DNA of 64,000 nucleotides from Bacteroidota bacterium (lineage in GTDB: Bacteria; Bacteroidota; Bacteroidia; Chitinophagales; Chitinophagaceae). Shown piece after piece: positions 10,601 to 17,686 of this stretch. The DNA is taken from NCBI GenBank assembly GCA_023422835.1, contig JAFAGI010000007.1:186001-250000 (forward strand), written 5' to 3'. Position 1 is the stretch's first letter. Each line of letters begins with the position of its first letter. Below the pieces are notes generated by a model. That model did not search any database and was not told the origin of the DNA. It was given only the letters and a program-made list of their open reading frames with translations. The position numbers were made by a program, and so were the translations under genes.

Positions 10601-10655
10601 ATAACACCGCCGGCAGTAAAAAAAGTAACAATAAAATGCTGTGCTTCTTTTTCAT
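7647..10655 (-). CDS. SusC/RagA-family TonB-dependent outer-membrane transporter
   Basis: 1002 aa. Signal peptide (LLLLFLLPAVLFAQ), then a carboxypeptidase-regulatory-like domain (about 22-100, YRGRVTDIETGNGIPGAVV), then the plug domain with VVVIGYGTANRRDLTG, IRIRGTVSLNQTKPLYIVDG and VLKDPSSLAIFGVRGANGV, and a 22-strand barrel ending in aromatic YTVGFNLNF. It imports glycan fragments with the SusD partner using TonB energy. First gene of the operon, with a consensus promoter 52 nt upstream and a tandem 11-bp repeat upstream of that. No extra signalling (STN) domain is seen, so an anti-sigma partner is not expected; the adjacent sensor-regulator is the likely control. Confidence 0.95.
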   Translation of the reverse strand: MKKKHSILLLLFLLPAVLFAQQTYRGRVTDIETGNGIPGAVVRASQTNGTTTDTAGYFNIRAASGTELEITSLGYDRSTFTLGNDIEISIQLMQSAAQAAGSEVVVIGYGTANRRDLTGSIVKISGEEVAYKPNTNPVASLQGRVAGLTIVNSGTPGQEPDIRIRGTVSLNQTKPLYIVDGIFNDNMNFVNPADVESIEVLKDPSSLAIFGVRGANGVIIVTTKQGKAGRLAVNVNSSLGLKKVVDIPKLTDAEGFKLLYNEQRENDGLAPFAYYDVFNGNTNWIDLLLNKQAIVNNNNVSISSGSEKNKFYMGIGYIKEEGVLKYEDLDKITLNISNELRLSNRFRVGFSLNGYRAMLPKTFGLGGALLATPIVTPFNEEYGVYNKLPDEIGGAQIGNPLMGLEMTKYTAINREYRIVGNAFAEVDFLKDFTFRANFLTDLGFNDGRSYSPLINVYSGETGKVVEMNGFTRTSVNQYKNIYNKFQQDYLLTYKKRIGDHNVTALGGFTTYFNDYSQVSGNVQQYVNREPIPNDPRWWYLNVFPYGDPTTRYANSGQWERTTVSYLLRVLYNYQSKYLLNASFRRDGSSEISPSNRFENFWALGAAWELAREDFMKDQTFFDGLKIKASIGKLGNQYTNVNYPYYPNYVTGATAVFGDNIVPAYVLAYRNNPNLKWETVTSYEAGIEANALKRRLFFEGNYYSRTTNDLLTFVREGSESFYTNSGSINSHGFEFTARWADNITKDLSYNVGGNITTINNKVLSIFRTGYEIIEGQSRSSEGLPIGSFYGYVHDGIYQSYADKLASPDASSLGSYGPGDIRYKDINGDGKIDPADRTIIGNPTPDFTYGLDAGLNYKGIDMNVEFQGVFGNEIWRAWGVDNSYAQFNYRQARLGRWTEPGSSNWEPRAISKNTINRANSTYMIEDGSYFRVRNLQVGYTFNPEWLAKASITSLRIYLSGQNIKTWKRNSGFTPEAGGSATAFGVDNGGYPLPAIYTVGFNLNF

Positions 10656-10706
10656 GTTAAATGAATTTTTGCTTTAAATAGAAAATATTCTGTAAAAATT
10701 TCTAAC

Positions 10707-10736
10707 CAAATGTAAAAACACCTGTTAATAATACAA
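10707..10736 (-). promoter_or_regulatory. Promoter of the susC operon
   Basis: On the minus strand TAcaTTTG (10714-10707) fits the Bacteroidota -7 consensus exactly, with TTG (10736-10734) 19 nt upstream as the -33 element. Transcription would start near 10703, leaving a leader of about 47 nt before susC. Confidence 0.68.
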
Positions 10737-10754
10737 TAAATTTTAATGAAAAAG

Positions 10755-10776
10755 CACTACATCAACACTACATCAA
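10755..10776. promoter_or_regulatory. Tandem 11-bp repeat, candidate operator of the susC operon
   Basis: The 11-mer CACTACATCAA occurs twice head to tail (10755-10765 and 10766-10776). A period of 11 bp is about one helical turn. The repeat lies about 20 bp upstream of the -33 element, where an activator would bind. The regulator encoded just upstream (10908-13760) is the natural candidate to bind it. Confidence 0.55.
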
Positions 10777-10907
10777 AGTAGGAATTTATACGAATGTTTA
10801 TACATCACAATCACGTCCGATAATTTTCTATCTTGTAAAAGGTGATTGATTATAAATATTTTACAAAACTTTAAATATATACTAATTAACGTTTGGAAAA
10901 TTAATGA

Positions 10908-13760
10908 TTAGAATTTCATCATAAAATCATTTAAATTGGCTTCACTCTCCAGATTAAGCTTTTTTCTTAGACGGTAACGCTTAATTTCAACGCCGCGTGT
11001 GGAGATATTTATAAGCGGTGCAATTTCTTTGGAGGAGAGATTCATACGTAAATAAGCAGCAAGTTTAAGATCCTGCGATGTTAATTGCGGATAAGCTATC
11101 AGCAGCCGTTTAAAAAAATCTTCATGTACTTTACTGAATCCGTTTTCGAAGAGGCTGCGTTCTTCCTGGTCGTCTGAAATGTATCTGTCTAATTGCCGGG
11201 AAAGTTTTTGGATCTGGTAATGCGATTTTTCATCTGTACCTTCTGCCTTTAGCTTGTTAAGTTCTGTTTTTAACTTCTGCAACGCTTTCTTGTTTTTTAT
11301 CAGCTTCATAGCTGATTTGGCTACATCTTCACTCTTGATGATCACTTCCCGCTCCAGTTTTTTCTGGTGCTGAAGCAAGGTAAGGTGTTCTACTTTTCTT
11401 TTTTCTTCCTGCAACTTGCGTTCATGCTGCAAGCGCATGTACTCATTTTGCCGCTTTACTCTCCAGTTTACATAATAATATATGCCATAGGCAATCAATA
11501 ACAGCAACAAGATGTAAATAATAACAGCTACCACCGAAGTATACCAGGGATTGAGAATAGTAAACCTGTAATCCACGATTTTGTCTGACTGGTTTGACTG
11601 TACTTTTAAAGAATACTGGCCGGGCAGCAGGTTGTTCACTTCTCTTTCTGATGATTTTGTCCAGCTGCTCCATAGAGTATCATCTGTATTGCGGGTAAGT
11701 GAATAGCGAAAAAGCACATCCCTGTCAAACACCGGGTGGGCAGCCACAATCTGGAGGGTATTGTTTTTGAAAGAAACCTTTGATCCCGGCGGATCCTCAA
11801 CAGCAGGGGTATGGCCTTTACCGGTAAAACGTATCTGCCTGATGAAAAGCGTGGTTTCATTTACATCGCCTTTATAATAATTCTTGTCATAAATCACAAA
11901 TCCTTCCTCGCCGCAAATGAAATACAGATTATCTTTCAGCTGTAAAATATTTTCATAGTTATTTACCAGTGAAAAATTTGCCTGTACCCAGGAGATTTTC
12001 TCAAGCTGGTTGCCCAGCGCTTTATTTACCAAAGCAAGAGTGTTATTACCAAGTACATACCAAAGATTATGGGAATTACCAATTACTTTATTGGCATAAA
12101 AGTTACTTCCGAGCAGACTTTTAAGCCTTTCACTCAATATAAATTTATTTTGCCGGCTGTCATACTCAAAGATGCCTTGGGAAGAAGCAAGGTATACATT
12201 CCCTTGCAGGGAAAAAAGCGAATACCTTGCATCATGTTTATCACTGGTCTCAATCTCTACCTGGCGTAAAGACGCTGTGGTAAGGGAGTCTGATAATTGT
12301 AATACATAAATACCGGCATTGGCATGCTCTATCCAAAGATTTTTGTTTTGTTGTATAATTTTTCTGGACGGTATAAAACCGGTTGAATCCAACAGCCTGT
12401 AAAACGCCCACCCTTTCCCCGTATAACTGTATAACGCCGGCCCGATGTAAGAGCCCTGTACTAAGTAATTGGGATATGCAGCCAGCTTTTGCAGGTTCCA
12501 GCCGCCGGGAACATCTGAAATTTTATAAATGTTGCTTCCTTCAATGCGGTAGGTAGCATTATTGTTGCCGCAAATAAGCTCATTGTCTATGAAAGAAAGG
12601 TCCCACACCTGTTCATTGATACCGTTAACTTTTGTGATGGCTGATAATGTAAACGGGTTATAGCTGTTTACTTTAGTACGAAACAGGCCTTGGTTGGAGC
12701 CAATATATAAATTATCGTGGATTAGGCTGGCTGTATAAATAGCGCCAATGTTGCCATGTACATCTTTAAAGAACTGCAGGCCTGAATTGATCACAATTTC
12801 GTCAATGCCTTTGTCCATGCCTGCCCACAGGTTGCCCATACGGTCTTTAAACAAATTGAGGACCGTGTTGTTTTGCAAGCCGTTGCTACGGTTGATATGG
12901 TGCTGTATATTGCCTTGTACATCGCAGATGATAATACCGTTGCGTATAGTGCCGAATGCATATCTGTTATCATCTATCCGGATGCCTGCATTCAGATCGT
13001 TGGCTTGTATAAAATGGCCGGCCGGTGTATTCCAGGGACTAAATCTTACACCATCATATACATAGAAACCGCTTTTTACAGTGCCGATCAACAGCGTATT
13101 ATTGATGAACGGTACAATGCTAATCACTTTAAGCCCGTTGAACAGCTCACTTCCTGATATTTTGGAAATGGAATTATCCCTGTTAATGATATAAATACCA
13201 TGATCCAGCACCTGAATGTAATCTTTTCCGCGGATGGAAAAGAGATACATTATATTTCCCGGCAGTTCTATTTGGGTTATCCTGTCAGCTTTATACCGGT
13301 ATAGTTTAGAGAAGGACTGGAAGAGAATCCCATCGCTCTGGGTATTTATTTTCCATATCTCTTCTTTGGCAAAATTTTGTTGCGGAACCAGTTTGCTCAG
13401 AGAATGGTATACCAATGGTCCTCTGTCTTTTTGTTGCCAATAACCAAATTCACCGTAAGCACCGGTGTAAATCCTGTTATTTGCATCTGTGGCTACTGCC
13501 CTAACAATGGGGTTGCCGGGTAATTTATGGGTTGTCCACTGGCTGCCGTCAAAGCTCAGCAGGCCATTGTTGTTGGCTACGTATATTAAACCATTATTAT
13601 CCTGCGACAATGACCAGTTCTGGCTGTGTGCATTGTAGCTTTGTCTTGTAAAATTTACTACCTGTGGTGTGCTGTTAAAACCATACTGGCCCAATACAGC
13701 TATGCTAAAGCACAGCAGGCCAGGCATTAATAAAAGAAAGCATCTTTTTTTAAATTGCAT
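10908..13760 (-). CDS. Membrane sensor-regulator: propeller, Y_Y_Y domain, LuxR-type HTH
   Basis: 950 aa. Signal peptide (to about 24), then a long periplasmic part with two-component-regulator propeller repeats (NGLIYVANNNGLLSFDG, GNLWAGMDKGIDEIV), a Y_Y_Y domain (about 650-735, FRYSLTRNTDDTLWSSW, LPGQYSLKVQSNQ), one membrane segment (VVAVIIYILLLLLIAYGIYY), a charged coiled coil and a C-terminal LuxR-like helix-turn-helix (LSSKEIAPLINISTRGVEIK). There is no histidine kinase or receiver domain, so sensing and DNA binding are in one chain. It lies directly upstream of susC on the same strand, 252 nt away, and probably controls that operon in response to oligosaccharide (inference from context). 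Confidence 0.85.
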   Translation of the reverse strand: MQFKKRCFLLLMPGLLCFSIAVLGQYGFNSTPQVVNFTRQSYNAHSQNWSLSQDNNGLIYVANNNGLLSFDGSQWTTHKLPGNPIVRAVATDANNRIYTGAYGEFGYWQQKDRGPLVYHSLSKLVPQQNFAKEEIWKINTQSDGILFQSFSKLYRYKADRITQIELPGNIMYLFSIRGKDYIQVLDHGIYIINRDNSISKISGSELFNGLKVISIVPFINNTLLIGTVKSGFYVYDGVRFSPWNTPAGHFIQANDLNAGIRIDDNRYAFGTIRNGIIICDVQGNIQHHINRSNGLQNNTVLNLFKDRMGNLWAGMDKGIDEIVINSGLQFFKDVHGNIGAIYTASLIHDNLYIGSNQGLFRTKVNSYNPFTLSAITKVNGINEQVWDLSFIDNELICGNNNATYRIEGSNIYKISDVPGGWNLQKLAAYPNYLVQGSYIGPALYSYTGKGWAFYRLLDSTGFIPSRKIIQQNKNLWIEHANAGIYVLQLSDSLTTASLRQVEIETSDKHDARYSLFSLQGNVYLASSQGIFEYDSRQNKFILSERLKSLLGSNFYANKVIGNSHNLWYVLGNNTLALVNKALGNQLEKISWVQANFSLVNNYENILQLKDNLYFICGEEGFVIYDKNYYKGDVNETTLFIRQIRFTGKGHTPAVEDPPGSKVSFKNNTLQIVAAHPVFDRDVLFRYSLTRNTDDTLWSSWTKSSEREVNNLLPGQYSLKVQSNQSDKIVDYRFTILNPWYTSVVAVIIYILLLLLIAYGIYYYVNWRVKRQNEYMRLQHERKLQEEKRKVEHLTLLQHQKKLEREVIIKSEDVAKSAMKLIKNKKALQKLKTELNKLKAEGTDEKSHYQIQKLSRQLDRYISDDQEERSLFENGFSKVHEDFFKRLLIAYPQLTSQDLKLAAYLRMNLSSKEIAPLINISTRGVEIKRYRLRKKLNLESEANLNDFMMKF

Positions 13761-13785
13761 TGGCTAAAATTACAAAAGAATTTTC

Positions 13786-14424
13786 TTAAGGCGCCACTCT
13801 GAATATTTTCCACTGGTTGTCTACCAAAGTATACACGATCCTGTCGTGGAGGCGGCTGCTCCTGCCCTGCCAGAACTCAATATTTTCGGGCTTTATAAGG
13901 TATCCGCCCCAGTGCGGAGGTTTGGGTACAGCTTCCGGATACATTTGTTTATAGTTTGCTTGATTTTCTTCAAGTATGTCCCTGGAAGCTATGATGCGGC
14001 TTTGCGGCGAACTCCATGCCCCTATGCGGCTACCGTATGGGCGCGACTGGAAATAAGCATCACTGGCAGCTTCGTCAATTTTCTCAGCAATGCCTTCAAT
14101 GCATACCTGGCGTTGCAGTTCTTTCCAGAAAAATACCAGTGAAACTTTGCTGTTCTCAGCTATTTGCCTGCCTTTCTTACTTTCGTAATTGGTAAAAAAA
14201 GTAAATCCCTGGTCTGAAAATTCTTTTAATAAAACAATACGCGCGGAAGGTTGCCCGTCAGTAGCAACTGTTGAAAGCGTCATGGCATTTACTTCTGCGA
14301 TCTTGCTTTCCACGGCTTCATTCCACCATACTTCAAACTGCCGCATCGGCATTTCAAGCACATCTTTCTCACTCAGTTTTTTCAACATATAATCAATGCG
14401 GATATTGCCTATTTTCTTTTCCAT
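13786..14424 (-). CDS. pdxH: Pyridoxamine 5'-phosphate oxidase
   Basis: 212 aa, the usual length. It oxidises pyridoxamine or pyridoxine phosphate to pyridoxal phosphate with FMN. Seen: ATDGQPSARIVLLKEF, FTFFTNYESKKGRQI, VSLVFFWKELQRQVCIEG (FMN and substrate contacts), SRPYGSRIGAWSSPQS, and the C-terminal PHWGGYLIKPENIEFWQGR with DRIVYTLVDNQWKIFRVAP. Cytosolic. It follows the inactive rhomboid gene by 6 nt and is the last gene of the rlmD-rhomboid-rhomboid-pdxH run. Confidence 0.96.
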   Translation of the reverse strand: MEKKIGNIRIDYMLKKLSEKDVLEMPMRQFEVWWNEAVESKIAEVNAMTLSTVATDGQPSARIVLLKEFSDQGFTFFTNYESKKGRQIAENSKVSLVFFWKELQRQVCIEGIAEKIDEAASDAYFQSRPYGSRIGAWSSPQSRIIASRDILEENQANYKQMYPEAVPKPPHWGGYLIKPENIEFWQGRSSRLHDRIVYTLVDNQWKIFRVAP

Positions 14425-14430
14425 AATTAT

Positions 14431-15279
14431 TTATTTTGATTGTTTAAGTAAGAAATTTTTCTCTTCTTTGGTAAGAGATGCTAAACCATGCCGGCTGATC
14501 TTATCCAATATGCGGTTAAATTTCACTTCATTGTCATGGTTAATTTCTTCCTGCGTTCTATTGGAAAAACGGGATTGCGGAGCAAATGCGGTATTTATTT
14601 TATGTAAAAAATTGTTCATCCATGCGCCGTGGTCTTTTCCTCTTTGCAGTTGCCTGATAAAAAGAAAGCCTGCCAAAGCAGCGGCAAAGTAAGCGGCGAG
14701 CAATGGTATGCTCCGCGTCGTAAGAAAAGTTAAGACTGCATAGATAGCAGTTAATATCCACAAGGAAAAACCGCCGCGGATCGCGTTGAAAATCTTGTAA
14801 TTCGGCGACATGGTGGTAACCGCTGCAGCCAGTGCAAACACAGGCACAGAGGAGGTAAGCAGGTATGTATTTACATGCATTACCCATGCAACTACCAGGA
14901 ATACAATGCCCCCCGCAAGCCCGCCGTAAAAATATAACGGGAAGACTCTTTTGGAAGTAAGTAATATTTGCAACAGTGAACCGAAGAACAAGAGCCATAT
15001 CATGCTGGTGAGAAATGGCATAAAGCTTTCATTGGAAAACATATATGTAACCAGCGACCATGGTTTGCGGATAAACGCGCCGAAGTTTCCCGGCACGGAA
15101 AACCATTGCTGCGGATGGTACTGCAAATCTTCCGGCAGCATTTGTTCGAATTTATTTTTCGACAACGGCAGCCCATTGATCATTTCAAAAGAAAGAATAA
15201 AAACATAGATCACTGCGTTTAAAATGATCAGCTTTAACACGGCATTGCCGTCTGCAAAAGATTTAATTTTATTTTCCAT
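14431..15279 (-). CDS. Rhomboid-like membrane protein lacking catalytic residues
   Basis: 282 aa with about six membrane segments. The fold follows the neighbouring rhomboid: WSLVTYMFSNESFMPFLTSM stands for the usual HMFAHAxxxH region, and TSSVPVFALAAA (142-153) stands where GASGAVYG carries the catalytic Ser. No Ser in a GxSG motif is present, and the helix that should carry the catalytic His reads LLAAYFAAALAGFLF. It is therefore probably a pseudoprotease. The soluble tail (about 240-282, NRILDKISRHGLASLTKEE) resembles a C-terminal domain often found on Bacteroidota rhomboid-like proteins. The gene starts 5 nt after the active rhomboid stops, so the two are made together and may interact. 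Confidence 0.8.
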   Translation of the reverse strand: MENKIKSFADGNAVLKLIILNAVIYVFILSFEMINGLPLSKNKFEQMLPEDLQYHPQQWFSVPGNFGAFIRKPWSLVTYMFSNESFMPFLTSMIWLLFFGSLLQILLTSKRVFPLYFYGGLAGGIVFLVVAWVMHVNTYLLTSSVPVFALAAAVTTMSPNYKIFNAIRGGFSLWILTAIYAVLTFLTTRSIPLLAAYFAAALAGFLFIRQLQRGKDHGAWMNNFLHKINTAFAPQSRFSNRTQEEINHDNEVKFNRILDKISRHGLASLTKEEKNFLLKQSK

Positions 15280-15284
15280 GAAAT

Positions 15285-15935
15285 TTACCTGTAAAAATTT
15301 TTGCCCTTCTTATGCCAGTACCACACCAATAAAAAGCCGGTGATAGCCCCGCCGATATGCGCAGCATGCGCTATGCCCGTACTTCCGCCAGATGCACTGG
15401 AAAAACCTCCGATCAGATCCAGCACCAGTATGCCTATAATGGCCCACTTGGCTTTAATGGGAATAGGGATAAACATAAGAAATAAAGGCGTGTTGGGAAA
15501 CAAAAAAGCAAATCCTACCAGGATGCCGTAAACGGCACCGGATGCACCTACCGCCACACTGTAAGAGCCGGTATAATATTGTACGGCCAGGTGTAGCGCT
15601 GCTGCGCCCAGGCCGCAAATGAGGTAAAATATCAGAAATTTTTTAGAGCCCCAGAGGTTTTCAAGTACCCTTCCAAACATCCACAAGCCAAACATATTGA
15701 ACAGAATGTGGTACAATACTATGCCGCCGGCGCTGTTGTATGCAGCATGGGCAAACATGTGGGTAATTACCTGCCAAGGCTGAAACTCAGCAGTTCCTAT
15801 CGGCCATAAGCCAATATCAGATGTGAAATTGTATGCAGGATCCAGGGCAAGCTGTGCAACCCATACCAGCACATTTATAATAATCAGGTTTTTTACAACC
15901 GGGGGAAAGTTTTGATTTAAGGAGTATCTGTTCAT
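15285..15935 (-). CDS. Rhomboid-family intramembrane serine protease
   Basis: 216 aa, six predicted membrane helices. Motifs: HMFAHAAYN in the first loop region, GRVLENLWGSKKFLIFYL, the catalytic GASG with Ser132 (VAVGASGAVYG), and AHAAHIGGAITGF with catalytic His193. It should cut membrane proteins within or near the bilayer; the substrate is unknown. It is placed between rlmD (20 nt upstream) and the inactive paralogue (5 nt downstream). Confidence 0.92.
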   Translation of the reverse strand: MNRYSLNQNFPPVVKNLIIINVLVWVAQLALDPAYNFTSDIGLWPIGTAEFQPWQVITHMFAHAAYNSAGGIVLYHILFNMFGLWMFGRVLENLWGSKKFLIFYLICGLGAAALHLAVQYYTGSYSVAVGASGAVYGILVGFAFLFPNTPLFLMFIPIPIKAKWAIIGILVLDLIGGFSSASGGSTGIAHAAHIGGAITGFLLVWYWHKKGKNFYR

Positions 15936-15955
15936 CCAAAATATTTTATTGTAAA

Positions 15956-17386
15956 TTATAAAGATTTAGTTTTTAATTTTAGCTGCACCACATTTTCTAT
16001 ATGCAGTGTATGCGGAAACATATCTACAGGCTGCACTTTAGTCACAGTGTATTTAGCATCCAGCAGTTGAAGGTCGCGCGCTTGTGTGGCAGGATTGCAG
16101 CTGACATATACAATCGTTGGCGCTTCCATATCCAGCAGTTTATCTACAAGTTTCTCGTGCATGCCTGCGCGTGGTGGATCAGTGATTACTACATCCGGCT
16201 TGCCATGCAGAGCAAAAAAATCATCGTCACAGATTTTAATGACATCGCCGGCGAAGAATTCAGCATGAGCAATGTTGTTCAGGGCAGCATTTTCTTTGGC
16301 ATCTTCAATGGCGTCTTCCACCACTTCCACGCCAATTATTTTTTTAGCTTTATCGCTGCAAAAAATACCGATACTGCCTGTGCCGCAATAAAGGTCATAC
16401 AATACCTGTGATCCGTCAAGTTCAGCAAAATCCCTGGCTACCTGGTAGAGCTTCTCTGCCTGGCGGCTGTTTGTCTGGAAGAAAGATTTCGGGCTTATTT
16501 TGAACTTAAAATGTTCCAGCATTTCCGTAATATAGCCATTACCATAATAAGTTAGCGGTTGTTGGTCGTAAAGGCTGTCGTTCTTTTTTTCATTAATAGT
16601 GTACAGCAAAGTGGTGATCTGGGGAAACTTTTTCACCAAAAGTTCCAGTAATGCCCCGCGGTTTTCTTTATCTTCATAGCCGAATACTACGTTCACCATC
16701 AACTCGCAGGTTGTGGTGTTGCGCACGTGCATGGTCCTGAGCCAGCCGGCATGGTTCCTGATATCATAAAAAGGAATTTTTCTGAGCCGGGCAAAATTGG
16801 CGACGAACTTTCGTATTTCGTTGGTAGGCTCTGCTTGCAGGTAACAAACATCTATGTCCACAACTTTATCGAAGAAGCCTTTAGCGTGCAGCCCCGCAGC
16901 ATCCTGCTGTGGTATGTCGCCTGTAAGTTTCAGGGCCTGAAAATCTTCGCGGGGGATATACTTTTTAGTGCAGAATGTATATTCCATTTTATTGCGATAG
17001 CGTGTTGTGTCTGTGCATCCGATGATGGGCTGAATTTCAGGCAGGGCAATTTTGCCAATACGCTCCAGGCTGTCTGTTACCTGGCGCTGCTTATAGTATA
17101 GCTGCTTTTCATAAGGAAGGTTTTGCCAGGTGCAACCCCCGCAGGCGCCAAAATGCTTACAGAACGGTTCAATGCGCTCTTTGGCGTAAGAAATAAATTT
17201 TACAGGAAAAGCATTTGCCCAGTCTTTTTTATTTTTAGAAAGCTGTATATCTACCACATCTCCCGGAACCACGTTTTCAATAAAAATTACTTTCCCCTCT
17301 ACACGCCCGATGGATTTACCTTCAGCTGCATAATCTTCCACTAAAATATTCTCCAGTACAATTCTTTTATCTTTTTTTCTGCTCAC
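15956..17386 (-). CDS. rlmD: 23S rRNA (uracil-1939-C5)-methyltransferase, RumA/RlmD type
   Basis: 476 aa from a GTG start at 17386. N-terminal TRAM domain (VEDYAAEGKSIGRVEGKVIF), iron-sulfur cysteines (FCKHFGACGGCTW), SAM site (VLYDLYCGTGSIGIF), then TDPPRAGMHEKLV and the catalytic Cys in YVSCNPATQARD. An upstream ATG at 17443 would add 19 residues, but a perfect -7 promoter box (17391-17398) falls inside that extension, only 4 nt before the GTG, so the GTG start is preferred. It modifies 23S rRNA; RlmD, RlmC and tRNA enzymes of this family are hard to tell apart, so the target site is less certain than the family. Confidence 0.88.
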   Translation of the reverse strand: MSRKKDKRIVLENILVEDYAAEGKSIGRVEGKVIFIENVVPGDVVDIQLSKNKKDWANAFPVKFISYAKERIEPFCKHFGACGGCTWQNLPYEKQLYYKQRQVTDSLERIGKIALPEIQPIIGCTDTTRYRNKMEYTFCTKKYIPREDFQALKLTGDIPQQDAAGLHAKGFFDKVVDIDVCYLQAEPTNEIRKFVANFARLRKIPFYDIRNHAGWLRTMHVRNTTTCELMVNVVFGYEDKENRGALLELLVKKFPQITTLLYTINEKKNDSLYDQQPLTYYGNGYITEMLEHFKFKISPKSFFQTNSRQAEKLYQVARDFAELDGSQVLYDLYCGTGSIGIFCSDKAKKIIGVEVVEDAIEDAKENAALNNIAHAEFFAGDVIKICDDDFFALHGKPDVVITDPPRAGMHEKLVDKLLDMEAPTIVYVSCNPATQARDLQLLDAKYTVTKVQPVDMFPHTLHIENVVQLKLKTKSL

Positions 17387-17390
17387 GCTG

Positions 17391-17398
17391 CAAAGGTA
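17391..17398 (-). promoter_or_regulatory. -7 promoter box of rlmD operon
   Basis: TAccTTTG on the minus strand ends 4 nt before the GTG start of rlmD, so the mRNA would be leaderless or nearly so. No good -33 element is seen at the usual distance. Confidence 0.5.
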
Positions 17399-17686
17399 AA
17401 GTTTAATTGAGAATGGAGAGTTGAAATTTGCGTAAATGGGCAAGTAATAATCATAATCAAAACAAATCTTATCTCATTATTCGGATAACGAAAATAAATT
17501 AAAATTCTAAAGATATATCAGAACGCAACAGGGGCGCACAATTATCCATTTTCCACTACATTATCAATTATCAATAATCAATTCCACTCAAACGTATGCA
17601 CAGTACCTGTTAGATTATTTTTAAGCGATGTGGATATAATATTGTAAATTTACACCTCCAAATTACATCTAAATAATACAGCTATT

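Noticed and set aside
17387-17443. Longer RlmD start at the upstream ATG
   Set aside because: A perfect TAnnTTTG box lies within the extension, and the TRAM domain begins soon after the GTG.
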